64,000 nt of DNA from Candidatus Brevundimonas colombiensis (GTDB lineage: Bacteria; Pseudomonadota; Alphaproteobacteria; Caulobacterales; Caulobacteraceae), in contig CP119326.1 in NCBI GenBank assembly GCA_029202665.1, forward strand, positions 1,736,001 through 1,800,000, read 5' to 3'. Below the pieces are notes generated by a model, which saw only the letters and a list, made by a program, of their open reading frames with translations, searched no databases and was not told the origin of the DNA. The stretch's first letter is position 1, and every line of letters starts with the position of its first letter. Of this stretch, positions 8,021 through 16,599 are shown in pieces. Position numbers and translations under genes: made by a program.

Positions 8021-9547
8021 TCAGACGCCGTCCAGAAACAGGCGGCAGGCGGGATTGTCGGTCTCCTCGACGTAGGGATAGCCCAGGTCCGCCAGGGCGG
8101 CGGCCAGGCGATCCTGATCCTGCGGCGGCACGCTGATCCCGGCCAGCACCCGACCCACATCGTCGCCATGGTTGCGATAGTGGAACAAGGTCAGGGCCCA
8201 GGCGGGTTGCAGGCTGTTCAAAAAGCGCAGGAAGGCGCCGGGCCGTTCAGGGAACTGGAAGCGCAGGATGCGTTCGTGCGGCAGGCCCACGGTGCGGCCG
8301 CCCACCATGTAGCGGACGTGCAGCTTGGCCGTCTCGTTGTCGCTCATGTCCTCGACGGCATAGCCGCCTGATCGCAGGGCGGCGATCAGGTCGTCGCGCT
8401 CGTGCGGGCCGTTTCTCAGCGCCACCCCGACGAAGATCTGGGCCTGACCGTCGCCGGACCAGCGATAGTTGAACTCGGTCACCGCCCGGCCGTCCAGACT
8501 GTCCAGGAAGCGGCGATAGTCGTCGCGGTCGTCTTTCATCGCCACGGCCAGCAGGGCCTCGGCGCCCTCGCCGATCTCGGCCCGTTCGGCGACATGACGC
8601 AGCCGGTCGAAGTTGACGTTGGCGCCCGAATTGATCGCGATCAGAGATCCCTTTCTGAAATCGGGGCCGGGATTGGCGGCCGCCCAGGCCTTCAGACCGG
8701 CCAGGGCCACGGCGCCGGACGGTTCGGCGATGGCACGGCTGTCGTCGAAGATGTCCTTGATCGCCGCGCAGATGGCGTCGGTATCGACCAGCACGATCTC
8801 GTCCAGCAGGGTCTTGCACAGGTCGAACGTCCGTTCGCCCGCCCGGCGCACGGCCACGCCGTCGGCGAACAGGCCGACCTCGTTCAGCGTCACGACTTGA
8901 CCGGCGTCCAGGGCGGATTTCATCGTCGGTGCGTCGACCGGCTCTACGCCGATCACCCGGGTCTCGGGCCTCAGGAATTTGACGATGGCGGCGACGCCGG
9001 CGGCCAGGCCCCCGCCGCCGATGGGCACGAAGACTGCCTCGATCGGATCGGCGTGCTGGCGGGCGATCTCCAGCCCCACGGTGCCCTGGCCGGCGATGAC
9101 GTCGGGATCGTCGAACGGATGGATGAAGACCGCCCCGGTCTGCTCCTCCAGCAGTCGCGCATGGGCATAGGCCTCATCGAAACTGTCGCCATGCAGCACG
9201 ACCTCGCCGCCCAGCGCGCGCACGGCCGCAACCTTGATGCCCGGCGTGGTGGTCGGCATCACGATGGTCGCGGGCGTATGGCGTCGCGCCGCCGCCAGGG
9301 CCACGCCCTGCGCGTGATTGCCCGCCGAGGCGCAGATGACGCCCCGCGCCAGTTCGCTTTCGGACAGGCCGGCGATCTTGTTGTAGGCGCCCCGGATCTT
9401 GAACGAGAAGACCGGCTGCAGGTCCTCGCGCTTCAACAGGATGGACCGATCCAGTCGCGCCGACAGACGGCGCAACGGATCAAGCGGCGTCTCCTCGGCC
9501 ACGTCATAGACGCGGGCGGTCAGGATGCGGCGGATGGTGTCCTGCAT
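8021..9547 (-). CDS. ilvA: Threonine ammonia-lyase, biosynthetic
   Basis: 508 residues from the ATG at 9545-9547, close to the 514 of E. coli IlvA; the 39 extra residues of the longer open frame have no counterpart. The pyridoxal-phosphate lysine lies in SFKIRGAYNKIAG. SAGNHAQGVA and the glycine-rich IGGGGLAAGV follow. Two ACT-like regulatory domains fill the C-terminal third. The enzyme makes 2-oxobutanoate from threonine, the first step of isoleucine synthesis, and in this class it is inhibited by isoleucine. It is transcribed divergently from nadA with 211 bases between the starts. No clear ribosome site precedes the ATG. Confidence 0.92.
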   Translation of the reverse strand: MQDTIRRILTARVYDVAEETPLDPLRRLSARLDRSILLKREDLQPVFSFKIRGAYNKIAGLSESELARGVICASAGNHAQGVALAAARRHTPATIVMPTTTPGIKVAAVRALGGEVVLHGDSFDEAYAHARLLEEQTGAVFIHPFDDPDVIAGQGTVGLEIARQHADPIEAVFVPIGGGGLAAGVAAIVKFLRPETRVIGVEPVDAPTMKSALDAGQVVTLNEVGLFADGVAVRRAGERTFDLCKTLLDEIVLVDTDAICAAIKDIFDDSRAIAEPSGAVALAGLKAWAAANPGPDFRKGSLIAINSGANVNFDRLRHVAERAEIGEGAEALLAVAMKDDRDDYRRFLDSLDGRAVTEFNYRWSGDGQAQIFVGVALRNGPHERDDLIAALRSGGYAVEDMSDNETAKLHVRYMVGGRTVGLPHERILRFQFPERPGAFLRFLNSLQPAWALTLFHYRNHGDDVGRVLAGISVPPQDQDRLAAALADLGYPYVEETDNPACRLFLDGV

Positions 9548-9682
9548 GGAAATATCGAAAAGACGCTGAAGTGGGAAACGAAACGGGCTTTCGTCTAGGC
9601 GATCGCCCCACTGTTGGGCAAGGTTTTTGCGCCATTGGCTGGGTTCGTCCGTGGTCCACGTCACATCCGCGTCTGTTTTCTC

Positions 9683-9740
9683 TTGCGCGGGGTCTGCATC
9701 GGCCTACATTGATCCTGCTTATGCTAACTCTGAGCATAAG
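9683..9740 (+). promoter_or_regulatory. nadA promoter with NadQ-like operator
   Basis: A possible -35 (TTGCGC, 9683-9688) and -10 (TACATT, 9705-9710) are 16 bases apart. Just downstream is a perfect inverted repeat, CTTATGCT (9718-9725) and AGCATAAG (9733-9740) with a 7-base centre, placed over the expected start of transcription. As I recall, the alphaproteobacterial NAD regulator NadQ recognises a TTATGCTC...GAGCATAA type palindrome upstream of nadABC. The dyad is plain in the sequence; the NadQ link is inferred. Confidence 0.6.
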
Positions 9741-9758
9741 GGTAGGGAGAAGGCGGTC

Positions 9759-10838
9759 ATGGCGGACGGCATGTTCGGTCTGACGAAGGATCTGGAGCGG
9801 GAGACCGCCGGGGTGTGGGCCAAGGTCAGGGACCACGTCACGCCGCTGGAATGGCCCGAGCAGGCGCGGCTGATCAGCGAGATCAACCGGCTGAAGCGCG
9901 AGCGCGACGCCGTGATCCTGGCCCACAACTATATGACGCCGGAAATCTTCCACGGCGTCGGCGACTATGTCGGTGACAGCCTGGGCCTGGCCAAGGAGGC
10001 CGCGCGGTCGGACGCCAGGGTCATCGTCCAGGCAGGCGTCCACTTCATGGCCGAGACGTCCAAGATCCTGTCGCCGGAGAAGACCGTGCTGATCCCCGAT
10101 CTGCGCGCGGGCTGTTCGTTGGCCTCCTCGATCACGGGGGCGGACGTGCGGCTGATCAAGCAGCGCTATCCGGGCCTGCCGGTCATCACCTATGTCAATA
10201 CGACCGCCGAGGTGAAGGCCGAGACCGACATCTGCTGCACCAGCGCCAACGCCGTGCAGGTGGTGGAATGGGCGGCCAGGGAATGGGGCGTGGACCGCGT
10301 CATCCTGATCCCCGACGAGTTCCTGGCGCGCAATGTCGCGGCCCAGACGACGGTGGGGATCATCGCCTGGAAGGGCCACTGCGAGGTCCACAAACGCTTC
10401 ACCGCCCAGGACATCGCCGACATGCGCGACGCCTGGCCCGACGCCGAGGTTCTGGCCCACCCCGAATGCCCGGAGGAAATCCTGGCGGCGTCCGACTTCG
10501 CCGGATCGACGGCGGCCATGACCGACTATGTCGAACAGCGCAAACCCAAACGGGTGGTGCTGATCACCGAATGTTCGATGGCGTCCAACATCAAGGGCGA
10601 CGTGCCCAACGTGGAGTTCGTCGGCCCCTGCAACCTGTGCCCGCACATGAAGCGGATCACGCTCCAGAACATCCGCGACTGTCTGGTGAACCTGCAGTTC
10701 GAGGTGACGGTGCCCGAGGAGATGATCGAACGCGGGCGTCTGGCGGTGCAGCGGATGATCGACCTGCCGCCGCCCGCCGTTCCGGCGCGCTACGACATCG
10801 TCAAGGCGCGCCATCACGTCGATGTGGAGCTGATCTGA
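9759..10838 (+). CDS. nadA: Quinolinate synthase A
   Basis: 359 residues from the ATG at 9759, which has AGGGAGAAGG upstream; the longer open frame runs through the promoter and operator. It condenses iminoaspartate with dihydroxyacetone phosphate to give quinolinate, using a [4Fe-4S] cluster. The three expected cluster cysteines are visible in LRAGCSLASS, ITECSMASN and GPCNLCPHMK. The substrate loop LAHNYMTPEI and the segment HPECPEEI are also conserved. It is the first gene of the NAD operon and is probably repressed through the dyad at 9718-9740. Confidence 0.95.
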   Translation: MADGMFGLTKDLERETAGVWAKVRDHVTPLEWPEQARLISEINRLKRERDAVILAHNYMTPEIFHGVGDYVGDSLGLAKEAARSDARVIVQAGVHFMAETSKILSPEKTVLIPDLRAGCSLASSITGADVRLIKQRYPGLPVITYVNTTAEVKAETDICCTSANAVQVVEWAAREWGVDRVILIPDEFLARNVAAQTTVGIIAWKGHCEVHKRFTAQDIADMRDAWPDAEVLAHPECPEEILAASDFAGSTAAMTDYVEQRKPKRVVLITECSMASNIKGDVPNVEFVGPCNLCPHMKRITLQNIRDCLVNLQFEVTVPEEMIERGRLAVQRMIDLPPPAVPARYDIVKARHHVDVELI

Positions 10839-10892
10839 GGCGCGGCGTTCGGTCCTGTCGTCAGGGCCGGGCGCAACGCCCATCTGGACGCC

Positions 10893-11744
10893 ATGAGCGA
10901 CATCGACACACCCTCCCGCAAGCCCGGCCCCTGGGACGCCCAGCCAGCGGCGCCCCGCACGCCCGAACCCGCCGTCGCCCCGGCTGTCGCCGAACGGCCG
11001 GCCGATAAGGATCAGAGCCTGATACTGGCCCTGGCCTCGACGGCGCTGATGGGCGGTTTCCTGTGGTGGATCAGCGGCAGCGCCGTCGTCGCTGGGGCCG
11101 TCCTGATCGGCCTGTTCGTGCATGAGGCTGGGCATGCCCTGGCCATGAACCGGCTGGGCATGGGACCGGCGCGCATCTACATCATCCCGTTCCTGGGCGG
11201 TCTGGCCAAGGCGCGGCGCGAACCGAAGAGCGAATGGCACGGGGTTCTGGTGTCGCTGGCCGGGCCGGCGTTCGGCCTTCTGGCCATGATTCCCTTCGTC
11301 GCCGTGGGTCTGGTTCTGAGGCAGCCCGAATGGCTGGCCGGCGCCTTCTTCATCGCCCTGCTGAATCTGGTGAACCTGGTTCCCGCTCCGCCGCTGGACG
11401 GGTCCAAGGCGCTGGGGCCGGTGCTGACGCGGGTGCATCCCCGGCTGGAGCAGGCGGTGTTGCTGGCGGTCGGCGTGGCCGTGGTCTGGTGGGGCGTGTC
11501 CACGGGCCGGTTCATCCTGGCCGTCTTCCTGGCCCTGTCGGTCTTCGCCCATCTGAAGCGCGGCGTCTGGCGCGCGGCCTGGGGCACGCTGAGCTGGTCC
11601 GAGGCGGGCAAGAGCCTGGCCCTGTATCTGCTGACCCTGGCGATCTGCGCGGCGGCGTCGATCGGCGCCCTGTTGCCCCTGACCGAGGGCGACCCGGCCG
11701 GGGCGGTGCGGCTGGGACTGAGTTATCTCGGGGTTGGACGATGA
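10893..11744 (+). CDS. Site-2-type membrane metalloprotease (M50)
   Basis: 283 residues. A proline- and alanine-rich tail of about 45 residues precedes a membrane domain of five or six segments. The zinc motif HEAGHALA and the second motif PAPPLDGSKALGP are both present, as in site-2 proteases that cut within the membrane. The substrate is unknown; it is a short form with no PDZ domain. It lies between nadA (54 bases away) and nadB (ATGA overlap), so it is co-transcribed and translationally coupled with NAD synthesis. Whether that is functional or historical is not known. Confidence 0.88.
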   Translation: MSDIDTPSRKPGPWDAQPAAPRTPEPAVAPAVAERPADKDQSLILALASTALMGGFLWWISGSAVVAGAVLIGLFVHEAGHALAMNRLGMGPARIYIIPFLGGLAKARREPKSEWHGVLVSLAGPAFGLLAMIPFVAVGLVLRQPEWLAGAFFIALLNLVNLVPAPPLDGSKALGPVLTRVHPRLEQAVLLAVGVAVVWWGVSTGRFILAVFLALSVFAHLKRGVWRAAWGTLSWSEAGKSLALYLLTLAICAAASIGALLPLTEGDPAGAVRLGLSYLGVGR

Positions 11745-13261
11745 ACCGGATGCGACACGACGGCCCGCTGATCGTCGGTGCGGGCCTGGCCGGTTTGTCT
11801 GCGGCGCTGGAGGCGGCGCGGGCGGGGGCGCAGGTGCTGGTGGTCACGCCCGAGCCGCTGCTGAACGCCTGTTCCTCGGCCTGGGCGCAGGGCGGCATGG
11901 CCGCGGCCCTGACGGCCATCGACTCCCCCGAACTGCACGCGCGGGACACCGAGGCGGCGGGCGCCGGTCTGGTCGAGGCGACGGCGGCGCGGGCCCTGAC
12001 CGGCGTGGGACGTCAGACGGTGGAATGGCTTGCCGCCCTGGGCGCCCCGTTCGACCGGGATGCGGACGGCGGCTTCGTCGTCAGCCTGGAGGCCGCCCAT
12101 TCCACCCCCCGCGTGGCGCGGGTCGGCGGCGACGGCGCGGGCCGGGCCATCCTGTCGGCCGTGGTCGCGGCGGTGCGGGCTGAAAAACGGATCACGATCT
12201 GGGACGACGCGCGGCTGAAGGCCCTGACGCAGGACGCCGACGGCCGGGTGGTCGGGGCCGTTATCGCGCGCGGACCGACGGGGCGCCGGGTCGAGATCAC
12301 GGCGACGGCGGTGGTTCTGGCCGCCGGGGGGGCGGGCGGCCTGTTCGCCGCCACCACCACGCCCTCGGCCCTGAAGGGGGAGGGGATGGCCCTGGCCGCC
12401 CTGGCGGGCGCCGAGATCATGGATCCCGAGTTCGTGCAGTTTCATCCCACCGCCATCGACGTGGGGCTGGACCCGGCGCCGCTGGCCACCGAGGCCCTGC
12501 GCGGCGAGGGCGCACGGCTGATCGACGGCGAGGGGCGGTTCCTGCTGGGCGCGGCGGACGACGCCGATCTGAAGCCGCGCGACGTCGTGGCCCGCGCCGT
12601 TCACGCCGCGCGCATCGAAGGGCGCGGGGCCTATCTGGATGCGCGAACCGCCATCGGGGACGAGTTCCCCCACGCCTTTCCGGCCGTCTTCGCCGCCTGT
12701 ATGCGCGCCGGCCTGGACCCGCGTGTTAGCCCCATTCCGGTGATGGCCGCCTGCCATTATCACATGGGCGGGATCGCCGCCGACGTGGACGGACGCACGA
12801 CGGCGCCCGGCCTCTACGCCGTGGGGGAATGCGCCGCGACCGGGGTGCATGGCGCCAACCGCCTGGCCTCGAACTCCCTGCTGGAAGCCGCCGCCTTCGG
12901 GCGTCGCGCCGGGCGGGCGGCGGCGGCCCAGACGGGCGGTGGACGGCCCAACCCCGTCCGGATCGCGCCGGACCTGCCGGACGCCGCGTTGGCGGACCTG
13001 CGGGACGCCATGACGACCCACGCGGGCGTGGTGCGGACGGCCGAGGGGCTGGCGACCCTGATCGCCCTGATCGACGATCTGGAGGCGCGGCACGGTGCGG
13101 CGGCCGCGTTGCTGGCCGCGCGGCTGATCGCGCAGGCGGCGCTGGACCGGCGCGAGAGCCGTGGCGGCCACTACCGCGCCGACCACCCCGAAACGGCCGC
13201 CCGGGCCGAACATACGCGCGTGCGGCTGGCGACCCCGGCGGCGCTGGAGGCGGCGGAATGA
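11741..13261 (+). CDS. nadB: L-aspartate oxidase
   Basis: 506 residues. An FAD-binding GAGLAGLSAALEAARAG motif is at the N-terminus. Later come SAWAQGGMAAAL, MDPEFVQFHPTA and MAACHYHMGGIAAD, all typical of the fumarate-reductase/succinate-dehydrogenase flavoprotein family in its NadB form. It oxidises aspartate to iminoaspartate, which NadA uses directly. The start overlaps the protease stop by 4 bases, and the end overlaps nadC by 4 bases. The arrangement matches the nadA-nadB-nadC order with one inserted gene. Confidence 0.95.
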   Translation: MNRMRHDGPLIVGAGLAGLSAALEAARAGAQVLVVTPEPLLNACSSAWAQGGMAAALTAIDSPELHARDTEAAGAGLVEATAARALTGVGRQTVEWLAALGAPFDRDADGGFVVSLEAAHSTPRVARVGGDGAGRAILSAVVAAVRAEKRITIWDDARLKALTQDADGRVVGAVIARGPTGRRVEITATAVVLAAGGAGGLFAATTTPSALKGEGMALAALAGAEIMDPEFVQFHPTAIDVGLDPAPLATEALRGEGARLIDGEGRFLLGAADDADLKPRDVVARAVHAARIEGRGAYLDARTAIGDEFPHAFPAVFAACMRAGLDPRVSPIPVMAACHYHMGGIAADVDGRTTAPGLYAVGECAATGVHGANRLASNSLLEAAAFGRRAGRAAAAQTGGGRPNPVRIAPDLPDAALADLRDAMTTHAGVVRTAEGLATLIALIDDLEARHGAAAALLAARLIAQAALDRRESRGGHYRADHPETAARAEHTRVRLATPAALEAAE

Positions 13262-14115
13262 GACGATTGCCCGACATCCTGATCGAACCGGTCGTGCGAC
13301 TGGCCCTGACCGAGGACCTGGGCCGGGCGGGGGACGTCACCGCCATGGCCTGCATCCCCGAGGATGCGCGGATGACGGCGGCCTTCGCCAGCCGCAGTTT
13401 CGGCGTGCTGGCGGGCGTGGACGCCGTGCGTCTGGCCGTTCTGGCCCTCGATCCCCAGGCGCGGATCGATCAGCGCCTGTACGACGGCGACGCCCTGACG
13501 CCCGGAGCGGTCATCGCGGTGGTCGAGGCCGACGCCCGCGCCTTCCTGTCGGCCGAACGCACGGCGCTGAACCTGGTCGGGCGGCTGTCGGGCGTGGCCA
13601 CCCTGACCCGGACCTATGTCCAGGCCGTCTCGGGCACGGCTGCGCGGATCGCCGACACCCGCAAGACCACCCCCGGCCTGCGCGCTCTGGAGAAGCACGC
13701 CGTGGCCTGTGGCGGCGGCATGAACCATCGCTTCGGTCTGGATGACGCCATTCTGATCAAGGACAATCACGTCGCCGTCTGCGGCGGGGTCGCCGAGGCG
13801 GTGCGTCGCGCCCGGACCTTTGCGCCGCATCTGATGAAGGTGGAGGTCGAGGTCGACGGCCTGGATCAGCTGGACGCCGTTCTGGCCCTGATCGACGAAG
13901 GCGCGGCGCCTGACGTGATCATGCTGGACAACTTCAGCCTGGCCGATCTTCGCACGGCGGTCGGTCGCGTGGCCGGCCGGATCGTGCTGGAGGCGTCGGG
14001 CGGGGTCGATCTGACCACGGTGCGCGCCATCGCCGAGACGGGCGTGGACGTCATCTCGGTCGGCGCCCTGACCCATTCGGCGCCGGTTCTGGATATCGGT
14101 CTGGACGCGCTTTGA
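13258..14115 (+). CDS. nadC: Nicotinate-nucleotide pyrophosphorylase (carboxylating)
   Basis: 285 residues, normal for the family. It converts quinolinate and PRPP to nicotinate mononucleotide with loss of CO2. Conserved pieces include LTEDLGRAGDVTA, SAERTALNLVGRLSGVATLT, the PRPP/quinolinate loop DTRKTTPGLR, HRFGLDDAILIKDNH, and EASGGVDLTTVRAIAETGVD. The start lies within the nadB stop (ATGA), making it the last gene of the coupled operon. The 22 bases after it separate it from the convergent hydrolase gene, with no obvious terminator. Confidence 0.95.
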   Translation: MRRLPDILIEPVVRLALTEDLGRAGDVTAMACIPEDARMTAAFASRSFGVLAGVDAVRLAVLALDPQARIDQRLYDGDALTPGAVIAVVEADARAFLSAERTALNLVGRLSGVATLTRTYVQAVSGTAARIADTRKTTPGLRALEKHAVACGGGMNHRFGLDDAILIKDNHVAVCGGVAEAVRRARTFAPHLMKVEVEVDGLDQLDAVLALIDEGAAPDVIMLDNFSLADLRTAVGRVAGRIVLEASGGVDLTTVRAIAETGVDVISVGALTHSAPVLDIGLDAL

Positions 14116-14137
14116 GCCGCGCCACCGCCGCCGCCGG

Positions 14138-15295
14138 TCAGGCGGGGCTGGCGGCGGTTTCGGCCATCTCGGCCTTGGCGGCCGTCTCGGCGGGGCGGGC
14201 GGGCCGCGCGGCAGGGGCCGGGGCGCCGGTCGTGCGAGCGGCGGGCGGGGCCGGGGTCTGTGTCGGCGCGTTGGCCGGACGCGCCTGGGGCGACGCCGCG
14301 TGGGCGGTCGGAACGCTGAGACCATCTTGGGCCAGCACCAGCGAATAGGCCACGGCCTGCCCCGCCTGACGGGCGGTCTCCACCGGGTTCAGGCTGGCCT
14401 GAACCAGACGGGGACGTTCGACCTCGGACGACGGATGGGCGGCGTAGGTGAAGGCGTTGCTCCCGCCCGAACGTCCGCCGAAGCGATAGAACAGATGGCT
14501 GCCCACCTGGCTGACCTGCACCAGCGACGACCGCCAACCGGGCGCGACATGGGTGGTGTGGAAATGGGTGGCGTTGCCGACGCGGGCGAAGACCGACCCC
14601 GACAGGGCGCTGGACGCCACCGAACGCGCGCGGCTCCAGGCCGAGGCGTTGACCCGGCCGCGCATCGCGCCGGAACAGGTGAATGAGAACTGGCACCCGC
14701 TGCTGCGCGCGGCGCCCTGGAAGACCACGCCGCAGATAGTCTTGGGGAAGGCGGGGTGGCGAACGCGGTTCAGAACCACCTGGGCCACGGCCTTCATGCC
14801 GTCGGCGCCTTCGCCGCGCGCTTCGTAATAGACGGCCTGGGTCAGGCAATCCAGATCGCGGCTGGCGTCCAGCGCGTGGTCCATGCGGAAGGGGCGGGCG
14901 GGGTCGGGCGCCGTCAGGCTGGCGCGACGAAGATTGGAACCATCCGAGGTGCGAAGCTGTTCAAGACGAGCGGCCAGCAGTTCGGACTGGCGGTCGCGCT
15001 GGGCGGACCCAGCGCTGGTGTAGGGATCATGCCGACGCGCGATGGTCAGGGCGCTGGCGTCCAGACCGCCTGCGGCGGCGGCAAGGGCTTCTTCGGTGAA
15101 ACCGGCGGAGGTCGCGCCCTGTATCCGCTCGGCCTGGGCGCGCAGCGTCGTCGCGCGCGCCGCCGTGCCGCCCAGATAGGCGCATCCGATCGCCAGACCC
15201 ACCAGACCGCCGATCGCTGCGGCGGCCGTAATGGGCTTCATTCTGGCCACACGATCGGCGCGCAGAAAGGCGCGCGTCTGCGAAGAATGCGACAA
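14138..15295 (-). CDS. Cell-wall hydrolase, SleB/Hydrolase_2 type
   Basis: 385 residues if started at TTG 15293-15295; an ATG at 15241 would remove 18 residues and leave the membrane anchor (residues 19-42 of the longer form) at the N-terminus. The catalytic region at about 150-290 has CLTQAVYYEARGE, the expected SleB Glu, then VVLNRVRHPAFPKTICGVVFQG and CQFSFTCSG. A long Ala/Pro-rich tail follows (residues 330-385). It should cleave peptidoglycan in the periplasm, as transglycosylase or amidase; the family activity is debated. The protein encoded at 20088 is a clear paralogue. Confidence 0.85.
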   Translation of the reverse strand: MSHSSQTRAFLRADRVARMKPITAAAAIGGLVGLAIGCAYLGGTAARATTLRAQAERIQGATSAGFTEEALAAAAGGLDASALTIARRHDPYTSAGSAQRDRQSELLAARLEQLRTSDGSNLRRASLTAPDPARPFRMDHALDASRDLDCLTQAVYYEARGEGADGMKAVAQVVLNRVRHPAFPKTICGVVFQGAARSSGCQFSFTCSGAMRGRVNASAWSRARSVASSALSGSVFARVGNATHFHTTHVAPGWRSSLVQVSQVGSHLFYRFGGRSGGSNAFTYAAHPSSEVERPRLVQASLNPVETARQAGQAVAYSLVLAQDGLSVPTAHAASPQARPANAPTQTPAPPAARTTGAPAPAARPARPAETAAKAEMAETAASPA

Positions 15296-15745
15296 CGAGG
15301 TAGTCCTGTTCAGCAGGGCGAGAAACGCGGCCCCCGGGGGTAGTCTTGCCGGCCAGGCGACACTGGCGGTCGCTTTCCAGCCTGCAATTCCGGCGCTCGG
15401 CTCACTGGCCCGGGCGTCGAGGACGGGCCTATAGCCAGCCCTTTATGGCGGTAATGTGGTCGATTCGCAATCGGTTGGTTAAGCGACAGAAGCGTCTATG
15501 TATTTTTCAGCAGTCGCCTGCGATGTGACCAAAAACGGACGTTGGAGGTGCAATCGATATCGCCAATACTGTATTGCTTCATTTGTTCACTTTGTCACAA
15601 ATCGGCGTATTTGATGTTGATGACTAAAAAACCGTCCCTGCATGGTTTTGAAATGTGACATCGCGTCTGATCCGTGACTGAAATCCGCCATCGGAACCGC
15701 GACACGGCTTTCGGCGTTCAAGCGTGGCTTTTGGAGAGAGACCTC
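15296..15745. other. Intergenic region, about 450 bases
   Basis: No gene is supported here. The first 150 bases are GC-rich and contain the palindrome CCCCCGGGGG. From about 15440 the sequence becomes clearly more AT-rich than its surroundings, with a short dyad ATTTGT...ACAAAT (15581-15602) and AAAACC...GGTTTT (15628-15649). The last part holds the stress-type promoter at 15693-15718. A small RNA cannot be excluded but has no positive support. Confidence 0.5.
15693..15718 (+). promoter_or_regulatory. EcfG-type general stress promoter
   Basis: GGAAC (15693-15697) and CGTT (15715-15718) are separated by 17 bases. This is the consensus for the alphaproteobacterial general stress sigma factor (EcfG/SigT). 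The start codon of the small lipoprotein follows 27 bases later. The motif match is exact; use by EcfG is inferred. Confidence 0.75.
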
Positions 15746-15928
15746 ATGAAAACCGTCATCACCGCCGTCGCCGTCCTGGGAACCCTGGCCCTCGCCGCCT
15801 GCGGGGCCACCATCGAACAGAAGGCCGCCAGCGGCGCGGTCGCGGGCGCCGTCGTCGGCGGCCCGGTTGGCGCGGCCGTCGGCGGCGCAGCTGGAACCGC
15901 GGTCGGCCAGTCGCAGAAGCCGCGCTGA
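15746..15928 (+). CDS. Small glycine-zipper lipoprotein
   Basis: 60 residues. The lipobox is LALAAC with the lipid-bearing Cys at about residue 19. The mature part is a glycine/alanine zipper (AVAGAVVGGPVGAAVGGAAG), which can span or associate with a membrane. The ATG at 15746 follows GGAGAGAG. Such small lipoproteins are frequent in stress regulons, consistent with the promoter 28 bases upstream. The function is unknown. The longer open frame upstream runs through the promoter and is not used. Confidence 0.8.
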   Translation: MKTVITAVAVLGTLALAACGATIEQKAASGAVAGAVVGGPVGAAVGGAAGTAVGQSQKPR

Positions 15929-16180
15929 GCCCTGAGCGGCGCGTCATTCGGAAAGGCGGCTCTCGCCGTCCGACGGGCGCGCCCTCTCTGTTCGGGCGGT
16001 GTTGCGCCCGCGCCGCCGCGACCCATTGAATCGGGCTTTGCCGTCGATTTCGTCGCCGCGAACCTTGATTTTTGCTCGCATATCGGCTTTGTGCGCCCCG
16101 CTTCAGGCCGCGCGTTTTCTTCGCCGCCTGACCCCCGACGGCCGCTCCTGGCCGCTCACAAGGAACCCTGACGCTTTCGC

Positions 16181-16537
16181 ATGAAAGATCTGAAGACCGG
16201 ATTCTCCGACCGCATTACCGCCCAGCAGGACGCCAAGAAGGCGTTGCTCGCCAAGTTCAAGCCCAAGGCCGCCGCGCCTGATCCCGAATTCGAAAAGCTG
16301 GCCGAGAAGCGCGCCGCCGAAAAGGAAGCCCTGCGCCAGCAGCACGAACTGGCCAAGGCCGAGCTTCGTCGCGAAAAGGCCGAGAAGGAAGCCGCCCGCA
16401 TGGCGGCCGAACTGGCCGCTCAGGAAGAGATCGACGCCGAGAAGCGCGCGGACCGCAAGGCTCGCAAGCAACTGACCAAGGAAGAGCAGAAGGCCAAGCG
16501 CGACGCCCGCTACGCCGCCCGCAAGGCGCGTCGCTAA
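16181..16537 (+). CDS. Highly charged helical protein (DUF6481-like)
   Basis: 118 residues, almost entirely Lys, Arg, Glu and Ala, predicted as a long continuous helix or coiled coil from about residue 35 to the end. It ends in a very basic stretch (KRDARYAARKARR). The opening MKDLKTGFSDRITAQQDAKKA is typical of the DUF6481 family found in Caulobacterales and relatives. RNA or ribosome association is a guess based on charge. A strong terminator follows directly. The upstream region 15929-16180 holds no gene that I can support. Confidence 0.75.
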   Translation: MKDLKTGFSDRITAQQDAKKALLAKFKPKAAAPDPEFEKLAEKRAAEKEALRQQHELAKAELRREKAEKEAARMAAELAAQEEIDAEKRADRKARKQLTKEEQKAKRDARYAARKARR

Positions 16538-16560
16538 GCATCGCCCGCTTCTGAACGATC

Positions 16561-16595
16561 AACGCGCCGCAGGCTCTGCGGCGCGTTTTTCTTTT
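16561..16595 (+). terminator. Rho-independent terminator
   Basis: An 11-base perfect stem, AACGCGCCGCA (16561-16571) with TGCGGCGCGTT (16577-16587) and a 5-base loop, is followed by a T-rich run to 16595. It ends the gene at 16181 and sits just before the stop of the convergent kinase gene. Confidence 0.9.
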
Positions 16596-16599
16596 CCGG

